Below are positions 1-12,376 of a stretch of DNA of 64,000 bases, piece by piece (the first letter of the stretch is position 1; every line of letters starts with the position of its first letter). The stretch lies in NCBI RefSeq assembly GCF_024679245.1, contig NC_090174.1, forward strand, positions 20,620,024 to 20,684,023, written 5' to 3'. Source of the stretch: Pseudorasbora parva (Eukaryota > Chordata > Actinopteri > Cypriniformes > Gobionidae). Made by a program: the position numbers and the translations under genes. The notes beneath the pieces were generated by a model. The model had not been told where the DNA came from, ran no database searches, and worked only from the letters and a program-made list of their open reading frames with translations.

Positions 1-60
1 GGATCTTGGATGCCCTGGGCCTAGGGGTAAGTAGATACACATAAAATTTAAATTTTTAGG
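1..60. repeat. End fragment of a dispersed foldback-type repeat
   Basis: The first bases (a 'GGATGCCCTGGG...GGGGTAAG' stretch followed by T-rich sequence) match the terminal arms of two longer copies in this window, near 10180-10230 and 11390-11440. It is therefore the end of another copy whose remainder lies before base 1. Fish genomes carry many such foldback elements. Non-coding. Confidence 0.55.
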
Positions 61-564
61 TGAATTAATCGTCTATTAACTCAGAAAGGATATTTTTCAT
101 GGCCACAGAAAAATAACTCTTTCTTACTGGGTACAGTGCTACTCAAGAACATGTAGCTGTAATCACATTGATTTGCAAGCAGTGACCACAGAACTCAATA
201 CTCACAAGAATATGCGCAAAAGTTTTATTTTACTAAACCACAAACACCTAACTAATCCAAACTAACACAATCACACATGCATGAGTCAAATGGAAATTGA
301 ATGAATGAATCAGAAACGGTGAATGAAGCTATGGAAGTGTAACCACAAACAACCATGAGCACCGTGGCAACAAGGGGTTAAGCTTTGCTTTGCTTAACTT
401 TGCTTAACCTCTGTTTAGTTAATTAAATATATACCATTCTGCATTGACCAAGTGCCTGGATGCAGTCTAAGGGGAAAGTCATGATGGTTCAGTAGTCCCA
501 CAAACTTGCGGTGTTAGTCTGTCTCGGTTATAGTCATGTAACTTGAGACTGCCATTGGTTTCGA

Positions 565-2680
565 TTGGAACCTGGTTCCTGGGTGTGGCTTCACAGCTGT
601 GTTCTGCCCCAGTGCCGTTGGCTACCCTGCAGGCTACATGCTATGGCTACCCTGCAGGTCCATCAGGAAAAAGCTCTTAAAAGCATTTCAAATGTGGCCT
701 CAAACAAAGGCACCCCTATCCTGCATGCAGCGATGGATGAAGGATGCAATAGAGCCTGTCCTTCCAGCCGAGATGAAGTCAGGGTTTTACAGCCTATAAT
801 TCATCGTACCCAAGAAAGGCGTTGGGTTACGGCCAATCCTGGATCTGTGTGCCTTGAATTAGGCCATTCACAAGCTTCCATTCTAGATGTGTTTGATCAC
901 AGGATTGATTTGCAGCGATTGACCTGAGGGACTTTCATGTCTCAATTTTACCTCAATGCAGACCGATTTTTCGGTTTCTGCTTTCGAGGGTATAAGCAAA
1001 CCAGTACTTATTTACTAAAGTCACAGGGGCTGCCCTTATCCCACTCAGGGAGGTGGGCATTCCTACAACCGGCTCATACTAGCTCACTCTCGAGATCTTG
1101 AACATGATGCTTGGCACCTCAGCCATCTGGGGCTTCGGGTCAACTGGGAAAAGAGCAAGCTCTCCCCTGTGCAGAGCATCTCTTTTCTCGGTATGGAGTT
1201 GGGACCGGCCACAGTGGGAAAACAGTGGTTCCACTGAACATATTTTAGAGGCTCCTGGGCATATAGCATCCACAACCACAATAACACCACTCGGATTGAT
1301 ACAGATGAGACGGTCTACAAGGCAGAGTCTCGATAAGCATCGTGCCACGGCATCACACCAGGCTGTCGCCAAACATTCAGCCCCTTGTCAGACCTTTCCT
1401 TCCTAAATGCCAGAGTACCCCTAGAACAAGTGTCCAGGCATGTTGTTGTTACAATAGATGCCTACAGAACGGTGCTCTGTGCAATGGCAATGCAGGTTCA
1501 GGCTCCTGGATAGGACGTTGACTGAAGTGGCATACCAATTACCTGGAGTTGCTGGCAGTGCTGATCGTCCTGCGGCAGTTTTCAACTGTCGCTTCAGTCC
1601 AAGCACATGTTTATCCACATGGACAATACTGCGATTGTTGCGTACATCAACCAACAAGGCAGGGTGTGCTCACGTCAGAACTTGCTCATCATTTCCTCCT
1701 CTGGAGTCAGCAGCAACTCAAGGTGTTCAAGACTGACACTCTCATGACATACTCTCAAAACACATTGGATTCCGGCACATTACCTGTTTGTATGGAATAC
1801 ACATGAAGAAAGTGTGTCAAGAAACCAGGGGCCGGTTTCACTAAAATTTTCTTAAGAAAAAAGTTACGAAAATGCTCGAACAATTCTTAAGAAGTTCTCA
1901 AATATTTTTTTAAGAACATCTTAATTTTTTACTTAAGAAGAAAATAAATGGTGTTATTTGGTGTTATATTATTGAAAGGTATTACTGAAGACTCAATGAA
2001 TGAAAAACACCTCAAAGGCCGTCTTTTTGGGCTTCCTGCTGATTACCGTAGATATCATAATAATTGTGCAGACTATTTTCATCTTGACTGGCTTAACAAA
2101 ATCACTCAATGTCATGTTTTTAATGTGCCGTGTCTGTAAAATTTGTATTTTATATTATAATATTTGAAACAACCCAATAAATTCGTTAATCATCTTACAT
2201 TTGGGTATTTAAGATAGGTTGGAAGTTATCCTAAATTTAAGAAGTTATTTACGAGGATTTTTAAGAACATTCTTTTCGTGAATACGTATACTTCTTCAAT
2301 TTTATCTCAAGAACAATCATATGTAAAAAGATAAGAACATTTTTAAGAAAAGTTTTTGGGAATACAAAATATTTATATATTTTTTCATAAGTTAGAAAAT
2401 AAGAAGAAATGGGCTGTTAAGAATAATTTTATTCTTAAGAATGTTTTGTGAATCCAGCCCCAGGAGAATGAGATTCCATCCCCATCTGGAGTTGATTATT
2501 GGGCTCACCGGTCTCCCAGGAGTCCTCCTACTGCCAGTTGTTCTATTCCCTGCCTAAGGGGACCCTCAGCACGGATGCGCTGGCAAATAGCTGGCAAATA
2601 CCAGTATGCATTTCCCCCAGTGAGCCTGCTCGCACAGACACTGTGCAAAGTCAGGGAGGATGATTGATGGTTGAATGTTG
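565..2680 (+). pseudogene. DIRS-like retrotransposon pol relic (reverse transcriptase and RNase H), broken
   Basis: Conceptual translation in shifting + frames gives decayed DIRS-type reverse transcriptase motifs: an 'FHVSILPQCR' block near 935-975, 'LGLRVNWEKSKLSPVQS' near 1120-1180 and 'SFLGMEL' near 1180-1200. Further on are RNase H-like blocks, with 'LELLAVL' near 1540-1560 and an 'HMDNTAIVAYINQQGRV' block near 1615-1665. After an inserted element, the polyprotein-like text resumes near 2465-2600 ('CQLFYSLPKGTLSTDAL' type). Many frameshifts and stops separate the blocks, so it cannot make a protein. Short open frames here are fragments of this relic. Assignment to DIRS rather than Gypsy rests on the RT and RNase H wording; no tyrosine recombinase was seen. 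Confidence 0.7.
1830..2459. mobile_element. 630-bp non-autonomous DNA transposon inserted in the DIRS relic
   Basis: The ends are imperfect inverted repeats: GGCCGGTTTCAC on the left, and GTGAATCCAGCC on the right, which reads GGCTGGATTCAC reversed. The 5-bp sequence CCAGG occurs directly outside both ends (1825-1829 and 2460-2464) and fits a target-site duplication. The interior is A/T-rich with repeated TTAAGAA motifs and no transposase. Removing it rejoins the flanking DIRS relic. Superfamily not assigned; 5-bp duplications are unusual for the commonest fish families. Confidence 0.7.
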
Positions 2681-2689
2681 CGCCTTACT

Positions 2690-3945
2690 GACCCACTAGT
2701 TAATGTCTCCAATTAAATGAATGCTCATTTAACGACTCAGACTTCAGTATGCATCGCCTCCTCAAAGAATGCAGTGATTGTAATATTAATCAGAGTATAA
2801 ATAGGCACAAACTGCCAGACCCATTCTAAACATGCTCCAGACAAGGAATTCTTCTGTTTGTAAAGTGCACCTTCCTCATTGATCAAGCCAAAACTCATGA
2901 GGTGTGACTTCGATAACAGCGGGGGGATACGAGCACCTACTTTTCTATTTCCCACTTACTTAGTTCCCCACTTAGCAAATCCTGAATCTAGTTCTTCAAG
3001 CATTTTTCTACAGGCCCAGTACTCATGTGCAGCCCTTGTACTGGGCTAAATGCCCATTTGCTATTCCATATTTGTAGTTCCCACGGTACGGGTTTCTTGT
3101 CTGTAATCCTGTGTCTTTCCCTGGGCAGTTACCGCTCTGCCCTTTCTCAGCAACGGTAGTAGTTCCATCCCTGACTAGGCAGGACCAACCACAGAGATCT
3201 TCCATATGTAGCACTGCCTCACAGGTTCCGTCCATATGTGTATTCACCACATGTAGTACCACTATTGTCTGTGTGTGGCCTCCATAGCGCCCCTCTCCAC
3301 TGGACTAGGCATGCTTCCCTGCCATTAACAACACTGGTCATGGCTGAGAAATATGGGAATTGAAAACCAAAGCACTCTTTCCTGTAAAATATCACATTAA
3401 GAGGAGCAGCAGCTACAGCCTTTTCCAGGGTAAGCCTTGTCCCTTCCATCCAATTGGTGTGGAGAACTAACTTTGCTTAGGCTTATGTGGGGCATTGGGT
3501 AGATTACTCTAAGGATTGTGCTTCCAGGAGAGACCACAATACAACAGTATCGAAGTAATGTCTCTGTTCCCTCTTTCAATGAATAAGGGTTACATCAGTA
3601 GCCAATATGTTCTATCATAAGACATGCATAAAACAGTATACAACACAAAAAGACTATACAAAACAGTAATGATACACATAATGTCCTGTGGTTATGCATT
3701 ATACATTAATGGAGAAAAGTTTGTTTTTATGGGCCTGTGTCTATCTTTCCTATAGCCTGTGCTGTTGCATGTGACCACCTTCTGCATATTTTTACATCAT
3801 AAATCCTGTCTTATCTCGCTGGCGTGCCTTTGCTGCCATGGTAACTACGGACCTGTTCTGCCCTGTTTATAGGGCTGTCACAGACACCTTGGCAACTAGT
3901 TTTGTTGTTGGGAGAGGGTTTGCTGGATTATTTATAAACACAGGC
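2690..3945. other. Non-coding stretch, no gene recognised
   Basis: Short open frames of 60-79 codons occur on the minus strand but overlap one another in different frames, and none shows a recognisable domain, signal peptide or splice context. The stretch may be the decayed end of the DIRS relic or another old element. I see nothing else to support. Confidence 0.4.
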
Positions 3946-3948
3946 TGT

Positions 3949-5949
3949 TCAGTATTTGAACACCCTGCTATTTTGCAAGTTCTCCCACTTGGAAATCATG
4001 GAGGGGTCTGAAACTGTCATTGTAGGTGGGAGAGAATCTAAAAAAAAAACGAAATCATGGAGGGGTCTGAAACTGTCATCGTAGGTGTGAGAGAATCTAA
4101 AAAAAATTATAATAATCCAGAAATCACAATGTATGATTTTTTTAACTATTTATTTGTATGATACAGCTACAAATAAGTATTTGAACACCTGAGAAAATCA
4201 ATGTTAATATTTGGTACAGTAGCCTTTGTTTGCAATTACAGAGGTTGAACGTTTCCTGTAGTTTTTCACCAGGTTTGCACACACTGCAGCAGGGATTTTG
4301 GCCAGATCAGTCAGGTTTCTGGCCTGTCACTGAGAAACATGGGAGTTTGAGCTCCCTCCAAAGATTCTCTTTTGGGTTTAGGTCTGAAGCCTGGCTAGGC
4401 CATGTCAGAACATTGATATGCTTCTTACAGAGCCACTCCTTGGTTATCCTGGCTGCGTACTTCGGGTCATTGTCCATCATCATCCGTCCTTCGGATGAGA
4501 CGTTAAACCGAGGTCCTGACTCTCTGTGGTCATTAAAAATCCCAGGATGTCTTTCGGAAAAAGAGTAGGGGTGTAACCCCGGCATCCTGGCCAATTTTGC
4601 CCATTGGCCCCTGTCCATCATGGCCTCCTAATAATCCTCATATCCTGATTGGCTTCATCACTCGGTCTCCTCTTCACCAATCAGCTGGTGTGTGGTGAGC
4701 GTTCTGGCGCAATATGGCTGCCGTCGCATCATCCAGGTGGATGCTGCACATTGGTGGTGGTTGAGGAGATTCCCCTCTTCAATGTAAAGCGCTTTGAGTG
4801 CCTTGAAAAGCGCTATATAAATCGAACGCATTATTATTATTATTATTATTGTCATGTTGGAAGACCCAGCCTCAACTCCATCTTCAATGCTCTAACTGAG
4901 GGAAGGAGGTTGTTCCCCAAAATCTTGCAATACATGGCCCCGGTCATGCTCATCCTTAATACAGTACAGTCACCCTGTCCCATGTGCAGAAAAAAAACCC
5001 CAAAGCATGTTGCTACCACCCCCATGCTTCACAGTAGGGATGGTGTTATTGGGATGGTACTCATCATTCTTTTTCCTCCAAACACATTTAGTGGAATTAT
5101 GACCAAAAATTTATATTTTGGTCTTATCTGACCACATGACTTTCTCCCATGACTCCAAATGGTCATTGGCAAACTTAAGACGGGCCTGGAAATGTGCTGG
5201 TATTAAGCAGGGGAACCTTCCGTGCCATGCATGATTTCAAACGATGAAGTCTTAGTGTATTACCAACAGTAACCTTGTAAACTGTGGTCCCAGCTCTTTT
5301 CAGGTCATTGACCAGCTCCTGCCATGTAGTTCTGGGCTGATTTCTCACCTTTCTTAGGATCATTGAGACCCCACGAGGTGAGATCTTGCATGGAGCCCCA
5401 GTCCGAGGGAGATTGACAGTCATTAGTCATTAGCTTCTTCCATTTTCTAATGATGGACCTCCAACAGTGGACCTTTTTTCACCAAGCTGCTTGGCAATTT
5501 CCCCGTAGCCCTTTCAAGCCTTTGGAGGTGTACAATTTTGTCTCTAGTGTCTTTGGACAGCTCTTTGGTCTTGGCCATGTTAGTAGTTGAATTCTTACTG
5601 ATTGTATGGGATGGACAGGTGTCTTCATGTACCTAACGACCTCAAACAGGTGCATCTAATTTAGGATAATAAATGGAGTGGAGGTGGACATTTTAAAGGC
5701 ACACTAACAGGTATTTGAGGGTCAGAATTCTAGCTTGACAGACAGGTGTTCAAATACTTATTTGCAGCTGTATCATACAAATAAATAGTTAAAAAATCAT
5801 ATATTGTGATTTTTGGATTTTTTTTTTTTTTTTTTTTGTCAGATTATGTCTCTCACAGTGGGCACCTACAACGACAATTTCAGACCCCTTCATGATTTCC
5901 AAGTGGGAGAACTTGCAAAATAGCAGGGTGTTCAAATACTTATTTTCCT

Positions 5950-5953
<4 letters not shown>
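3949..5953 (-). mobile_element. Tc1/mariner-type transposon with decayed transposase
   Basis: The two ends carry long inverted repeats of the Tc1 kind. The left end has 'ATTTGAACACCCTGCTATTT' followed by 'GCAAGTTCTCCCACTT'; the right end near 5890-5945 is its reverse complement. On the minus strand the transposase relic starts at the ATG at 5579 ('MAKTKELSKDTRDKIV') and continues in broken frames to near 4240. It includes the D-containing block '[11 protein letters not shown]' and the '[15 protein letters not shown]' block holding the last acidic residue of the DD34E triad. In-frame stops and a SINE-like insertion inactivate it. A 50-60-bp stretch of the left arm (near 4000-4045) is repeated directly (near 4052-4100). 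Confidence 0.88.
4482..4852 (+). mobile_element. SINE-like retroposon with (ATT)n tail inside the Tc1 transposase
   Basis: The sequence interrupts the Tc1 coding relic between 'HDNDP' and the upstream codons on the minus strand. The flanks read ATTGTC before and ATTGTCAT after, consistent with a short target duplication. The 3' end has the 'AAAGCGCTTTGAGTG...GCGCTATATAAAT' motif and a TTA repeat, typical of fish SINE and L2-type tails. I did not find a convincing tRNA-like head, so the exact SINE family is open. Confidence 0.7.

Positions 5954-6016
<63 letters not shown>
5954..6016. repeat. (AT)n microsatellite
   Basis: An uninterrupted AT dinucleotide run that abuts the Tc1 right end and the left end of the hAT-like element. 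Confidence 0.95.
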
Positions 6017-7114
<1,098 letters not shown>

Positions 7115-7129
7115 GTATGTGTATGTATC

Positions 7130-7690
7130 TGTCAAAAGTTTGGAAACATTACAAAGTCTCTTATGCTCACCAAGGCTGCGTTTATTTCATTAAGAAAAAT
7201 ACAGTATAAATTGCACTAATGTGAAATAGTATTACAATTAAAATGTAATTAAAAAAACAAAACATGATCCTTCACAAATAATTCTAAAATGCTGATTTGC
7301 TGCTCAAGAAACATTTATTATTCAGCCTTGCCATCCCAGAATAAAATTACATTTTCAAATATATTCTATCGCATTTTGAGTCCAATTCTCACTTTTAACT
7401 ATCTATTAACTACAACTTTTGCCTTAATAAACTCCTAATTATGGTTTATCAATAGTTAGTACTTGTTAAGTTTAGGTATTGGGTAGGATTAAGAATGTAG
7501 TATATGGTAATGCAGAACAAGGCATTGACATGTGCTTTATGAATACTAATAAACAGGCAATATTCTAGTAATATTTTTGTAATAATATTTCCACAATATT
7601 ACTGTTTTAAAAATATTTTTGATTTAATAAATACTGCCTTGGTAAGCTTAAGATACTTCTTTCAAAAACAATTTAAAAAATTGATTTAAT
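7130..7690. repeat. Dispersed 'GTCAAAAGTTTGG' repeat, copy 1
   Basis: The words 'TCAAAAGTTTGGAAACATTAC', 'GCTCACCAAGGCTGC' and 'GCTGATTTGCTGCTCAAGAA' recur near 16330-16560, 16800-17250, 56750-57190 and 58780-59155. This is a common cyprinid interspersed repeat. No coding capacity. Confidence 0.6.
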
Positions 7691-7740
7691 GTAAAAAATA
7701 ATATTATTTTTTTTAATCATATTTCTCTTTGTTGGAACAG

Positions 7741-8497
7741 ATTGGGGGTGGTTATAATATTCACCCAGTGGTGTGCAAAGTAGCTGAGGGGGCCATCATT
7801 GAATCGAGGGAGCTTCGACTTATGCCCTTCAATGAGTATCGCAAGAGATTTAATCTGAAACCCTACACATCATTCTCAGAATTCACAGGTATGATTCTAC
7901 TAACACTTAATTTAAAAATGAAAAACTTCTTGAATTAGCTTTTGATGAGCTTCATCATTATGTAAAGGTATGATGACAAAAAAATTAGGATGTAGTTAAA
8001 AAAATTAGATTGAAAGTTATGTTTTGGATTATATAACATTTAAGTAATGTTTGAGTGCTTACTACACAGCACATGCACTACCCATCTGCCCAAATTAAAT
8101 ATTTATGCAGTGTTTATTGGCTGTTAATAAATGACATTATTGTTTTGCAGGAGACGAGCAAATGGCTAAAGAACTAGAGGAACTCTACGGTGATATTGAT
8201 GCTCTGGAGTTCTTCCCAGCTCTTATGTTAGAGAAGACACGACCTGGTGCGATATTTGGCGAAAGCATGGTGGAAATGGGGGCCCCATTTTCCCTAAAAG
8301 GCCTCATGGGAAATCCAATTTGCTCCCCTGACTACTGGAAGCCCAGTACATTTGGGGGGCAGACAGGTTTTAATATAGTAAACTCTGCTACTTTAAAGAG
8401 ACTGGTTTGCCTCAATACGAAATGGTGTCCGTATGTATCTTTCCATACTCCTCCATCAGATTATAAACAACAGGGGACATCTCACGGTGAACTTTAG
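7741..8497 (+). CDS. ptgs1: Prostaglandin G/H synthase 1 (cyclooxygenase-1), last two coding exons
   Basis: This enzyme makes prostaglandin H2 from arachidonate as a haem protein on the lumenal ER and nuclear envelope membrane. Two coding exons are visible. Exon A, 7741-7888, starts after a CAG acceptor with '[11 protein letters not shown]' and ends in phase 1 before GTATGA. Exon B, 8151-8497, starts after TTTTGCAG and ends with TAG. The joined text carries family landmarks: '[16 protein letters not shown]', '[14 protein letters not shown]', '[18 protein letters not shown]' and '[16 protein letters not shown]'. The serine acetylated by aspirin in mammals is the TCC at 8291-8293. '[13 protein letters not shown]' and '[12 protein letters not shown]' fit isoform 1 better than 2, and the long isoform-2 tail insertion is absent. 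The C-terminus is HGEL, where mammals have STEL, an ER-retention-like signal. No further ptgs1 exon is visible in 1-7740, so the preceding intron exceeds 7.7 kb. Confidence 0.97.
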
Positions 8498-8921
8498 CAC
8501 AGTGTACTTCTGGGATCACAGACCACATATTTGATCTTTAAAGGGTTTAAAAATTTAGAAAATGACCAAAAAATGTTTATTTGATGTTTATCTGCTTACC
8601 CCCAGGGCATCCAAGATGAAGATGTTTGTTTCTTCAGTAGAACACAAATGGAGATTTTTAACTCCAACCATTGCTGTATAATGCATGTCAATGGGGTGTA
8701 TTTCTATGAGAGCATCTATGTAAAAAATACATACATACGAATCTATATTAAACCCTGTGGCTCTTGGCGACACATTTATGAAACAATCAGATTCATGTCA
8801 ATTGATCCGGTTTTGTGTTATTATTTTTTTTACCTCATATCAGACAAATCTCATCTAGTATTACATCCGTCAAGTAAGGTCAAAAACCCAGCGTGATCAT
8901 AGCTATATATTTATATATATA

Positions 8922-9500
8922 CAGGGCTTAACATTAACTTTTTTGCTCACCAGCCACTGTGATTAGTGGTTTTCCAAAGTTACTAGCCACTCAGCATTTT
9001 CACTGGCCACAATTTTGCTGTTTGGAAATTACATTGCATATGTTTAAAGTTGACTTCGGCATGGAAATATTACTTGATTTTGAGTCATTTTACTTGATTT
9101 AGAAGGTTTAAAACCCTTTCAAACCCTATATCAGCTGGGATGTGCAGGTGGGCAAGGGGTGGGCAATATAAAAGGATAATATGAGAAATGTAATATGATA
9201 GGCTAATTAAAAAAACAATAGTAAATAAAAAATAAAATAAAAATTCTGATACTAATACATATTTATGTGATATGTATACATTTATTTAACATCAGTAGTT
9301 GTTTGATTAACATTAATGACAGACAGGTATTTAATTGGGCTGCTGAATGCAAGGATGTAATATTTGTGACACATATCCAGTTATTACTCACCTGTTTACG
9401 TACACTTAAACCATAACCGACTGTGTTCATGCGATGGACATTTTCACATTAGTGTGCGCGTGTTTTTGACTATTCAGGAGCAAGGAGAACTGATCACGCA

Positions 9501-9595
<95 letters not shown>

Positions 9596-9822
9596 GCGAG
9601 AGAGCGCTTTTGTTGTGTGTCATTCAGCGCGATTCCGCCTATCTCGCCTTCACTAAGTATAAAGAATTGTAGTTGAATGGTAGCCAATTTTGTGATACGA
9701 CGGTCTTGGCATTTTATTTAGCTGTAAATTATATTCAACCCGCCAAATTGGCTAGTGGGAGTGGCTGCCGTACCCACCACAGCTGAAATCTACCCACATT
9801 TGGAGGGTGTTAATGTCAAGCC

Positions 9823-9825
<3 letters not shown>
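8922..9825. mobile_element. hAT-like element (CAGGGCTT ends) nested in foldback A
   Basis: Inverted ends: CAGGGCTTAACATTAAC on the left and GTTAATGTCAAGCCCTG on the right, a TIR type frequent in fish hAT elements. No transposase is present. It carries an uninterrupted (GA)n tract at about 9504-9590. Confidence 0.72.
9504..9590. repeat. (GA)n microsatellite
   Basis: Pure AG dinucleotide run inside the nested hAT-like element. It gives false Arg-Glu and Leu-Ser open frames. Confidence 0.97.

Positions 9826-9890
<65 letters not shown>
9826..9890. repeat. (AT)n microsatellite
   Basis: Pure AT run at the right edge of the nested hAT-like element, part of the loop of foldback A. Confidence 0.95.
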
Positions 9891-9893
<3 letters not shown>

Positions 9894-10637
9894 CACACCG
9901 GGTTTTGACCTTCTCCGACGGAAGTAATAGGGAATACTAGATGAGAATCGTCTGATATGAGGTAAAAAATAGAAAACCGCAGAAACTGATCGTTACATGT
10001 CTCAAGACATCACTGTATCGCCAGGATCCGTAGGGTTTAATATGGATTCCTGTGTCTGTGTTTTTTACTCTCATAGTGGCTCTCATAGAAATACACCCCA
10101 TTGACATGCATTATTCGGCAACAGTTGTTGGGGTTAAAAATCTTAATTTGTGTTCTACTGAAGAAACAAACACACCTACATCTTGGATGCCCTCGGGGTA
10201 AGCAGATAAACATCACATTTTTATTTTTGGGGTGAGCTATCCCTTTAATAACAGATGCTTAATGACATTCCAGAAATTGGATAAAATGAATTGTCTTGTA
10301 AATCAAAAATTAATTATTAGAGAGTAGGTATGTTACAAGGTGATTGAAGAATGACATGAGTATTTTATGGATTTAATTTACCCTTTGCCATACCCCATCT
10401 TAAAAAAAATTACCGGCCAATCTTAACCAACTGCTGTTATTCACCAGCTTTTATAATAAAACAGCATAATTAATCCCAGCCCATGAGCATATTTTACTGA
10501 AAATCATGCTGTTCATGATAATCTCCAGTTCATTTTGTGAAATGTTTATGGGAAGTTAGTAAACAGTAATTAAAGTGGTGGAGCTTAACTAAAGATCAGT
10601 TTGTTAAAGGATTGACTCCATAGATTCAGTATTTTAT

Positions 10638-11777
10638 TAACACTTTACAATAAGGTTTCATTTCTTAATATTAGTTAACATGAACTAACAAATGAAAAAT
10701 ACTTCTAAAACATTTATTAAAGGGATAGTTCACGTCAAAACTTAAATGTTGATGTTTATCTGCTTACCCCGAGGGCATCCAAGATATAGGTGTGTTTGTT
10801 TCTTCAGTAGAACACAAATGAAGATTTTGAACTCCAACCGTTGCTGTATAATGCATGTCAAAGGGGTGCATTTCTATGAGAGCATCTATGAGTAAAAAAC
10901 ACACAGACATACCAATCCATATTAAACCCTGCGGATCGTGGCAACACATTGATGTCTTAAGACACGAAACGATCAGTTTCTGTGAGAAACCGAACAGTAT
11001 GTTATGTTTTTACCTCATAGCAAACTAATCTCATCTTGTATTCCCAATGCCATTACTTCCGTCAAATAAGGTCAAAATACCGGTGTGATCATAAATATAT
11101 ACATATATTACTCATTAGTGCCCTTGTGAATCGGTCGAATGAGGTATCTATGTAAATATATCTATGATCGCACAACTATTTTGATGTCTGATTTGGGGTA
11201 AAAAATAAGATAAGTTGAGGTAAATTTCTGTGTGGCCAAGAGCCACAGGGTTTAATATGGATTCGTATGTGTGTGTGTTTTTTACTCTCATAGTGGCTCT
11301 CATAGAAATACACCCCATTGACATGCATTATACTAACGGTTGGAGTTCAAAATCTTCATTTGTGTTCTACTGAAGAAACAAACACACCTACATTTTGGAT
11401 GCCCTGGGGGTAAGCAAATAAACAAAATCAAATTTTCATTTTTGGTGAACTATCCCTATAATCTGAGGGGCCGTTTACACAACTTTTTACACAAAAACGA
11501 CATTTTGTGGGAAATAATTTTCAGTTTTTGGGAAAAAAAGTCTTCATCTCCACTTTAACTAATAAAAAACTTTGACAGCAAAATCATTCTGACCATATTG
11601 TCGTATGTACATGGGGGAAAAAAAGAAAAAAAAAGTTGTTTATCTTGCCCTTATATAATAACAAATAATAATAAACAGTTATATTAATAATTACTGCAAC
11701 AAATGTACTGCTCATTGTTAGTTAATATTTGTTAATACACTAACTTTAACTAATGGGACCTTATTATAAAGTGTTAC
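10638..11777. mobile_element. Miniature element with AACACTTTACAATAAGGT ends, host of foldback B
   Basis: The left end AACACTTTACAATAAGGT and right end ACCTTATTATAAAGTGTT are inverted repeats. This is a widespread fish miniature element; a second copy lies at 43936-44529. Most of its present length is a later insertion, foldback B. Confidence 0.7.
10721..11458. mobile_element. Foldback element B nested in the AACACTTTACAATAAGGT element
   Basis: It begins 'AGGGATAGTTCACG' and ends 'GTGAACTATCCCT'. The two arms are reverse complements over about 200 bp and match the arms of foldback A and the fragment at the window start. No coding sequence. Confidence 0.78.
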
Positions 11778-11907
11778 CAATATGGTTTACTATTTATTTT
11801 GTGCAAATAGAAAATAGAAGTGTGTTTCTGTATTTGGTTGAGTATTTTGTTTTGGTTGAGTATTTGCAGAACGTGTTAAAAATGAATGGATGAAGATGTT
11901 TTCTTAA

Positions 11908-12376
11908 AGGTGCCATCTGTAAAAATTGAGGTAAAAATATCCAAAAAATGACCTACACGCATCAAAAGAATGAGAAGAAATAAGGACGATGATGTCATTA
12001 AAAAAATGTCAAATTAGCAGTAGCATTACTAGCCCTGGCCAGACAGATATCGTAATACCAGTCTCGGCCATGGGAGGCGGTATGGGGGCAACATAACCAT
12101 CAGCCAACCTGCCGTACTTGAACCTGATGTCAATCGTGTGGAAAGTACAGCCCACTACTTCATTTCAGTTCAGGGAAGAGAGTGGACGGATGGCCGAAGT
12201 CCTTGGCCCCTTAAATGTATCTGATATGATAAAAATAGCTGTTTTTACCTGACCGGAAAAAGCGGAAGTGCGGGCGCCCGGCGACTGTGTCCCGTCCCGT
12301 CGTAATAAAAGTCCCGGTACTCGCGAGCCGTTTAGAATAGGCGCCCTCCAGTGGACAAAAAGTTGCATAGTGCACC
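11908..12376. mobile_element. TTAA-flanked miniature element, AGGTGC family
   Basis: TTAA stands on both sides (11904-11907 and 12377-12380). The ends are AGGTGCCATCTG and its imperfect reverse complement (...AGTGCACCT). TTAA target duplications are typical of piggyBac and Kolobok superfamilies; no transposase allows a choice. A related end lies at 13434, and a short complete relative at 50401-50651. Confidence 0.6.

Larger units (their letters stand above)
8565..10248. mobile_element. Foldback element A, arms of about 350 bp, with hAT inserted in its AT loop
   Basis: The left arm ('TTTATCTGCTTACCCCCAGG' onward, including 'TTTCTTCAGTAGAACACAAA' and 'TGCATGTCAATGGGGTGTAT') returns as its reverse complement near 9900-10220. 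Between the arms lie AT repeats and a separate hAT-like element. Transcribed, this would fold into a long hairpin just downstream of ptgs1. Its boundaries are approximate. Confidence 0.75.

Noticed and set aside
565..927. 120-codon + strand open frame as a gene
   Set aside because: Frame-shifted piece of the DIRS-like relic; its neighbours in other frames carry the reverse transcriptase text.
4482..4852. tRNA gene in the SINE-like segment
   Set aside because: I could not find a credible cloverleaf or both A and B boxes in the right spacing; the (ATT)n tail and position inside Tc1 point to a retroposon.
9427..9687. Ser-Leu and Arg-Glu open frames (also 38206-38582)
   Set aside because: Pure products of GA/CT microsatellites.
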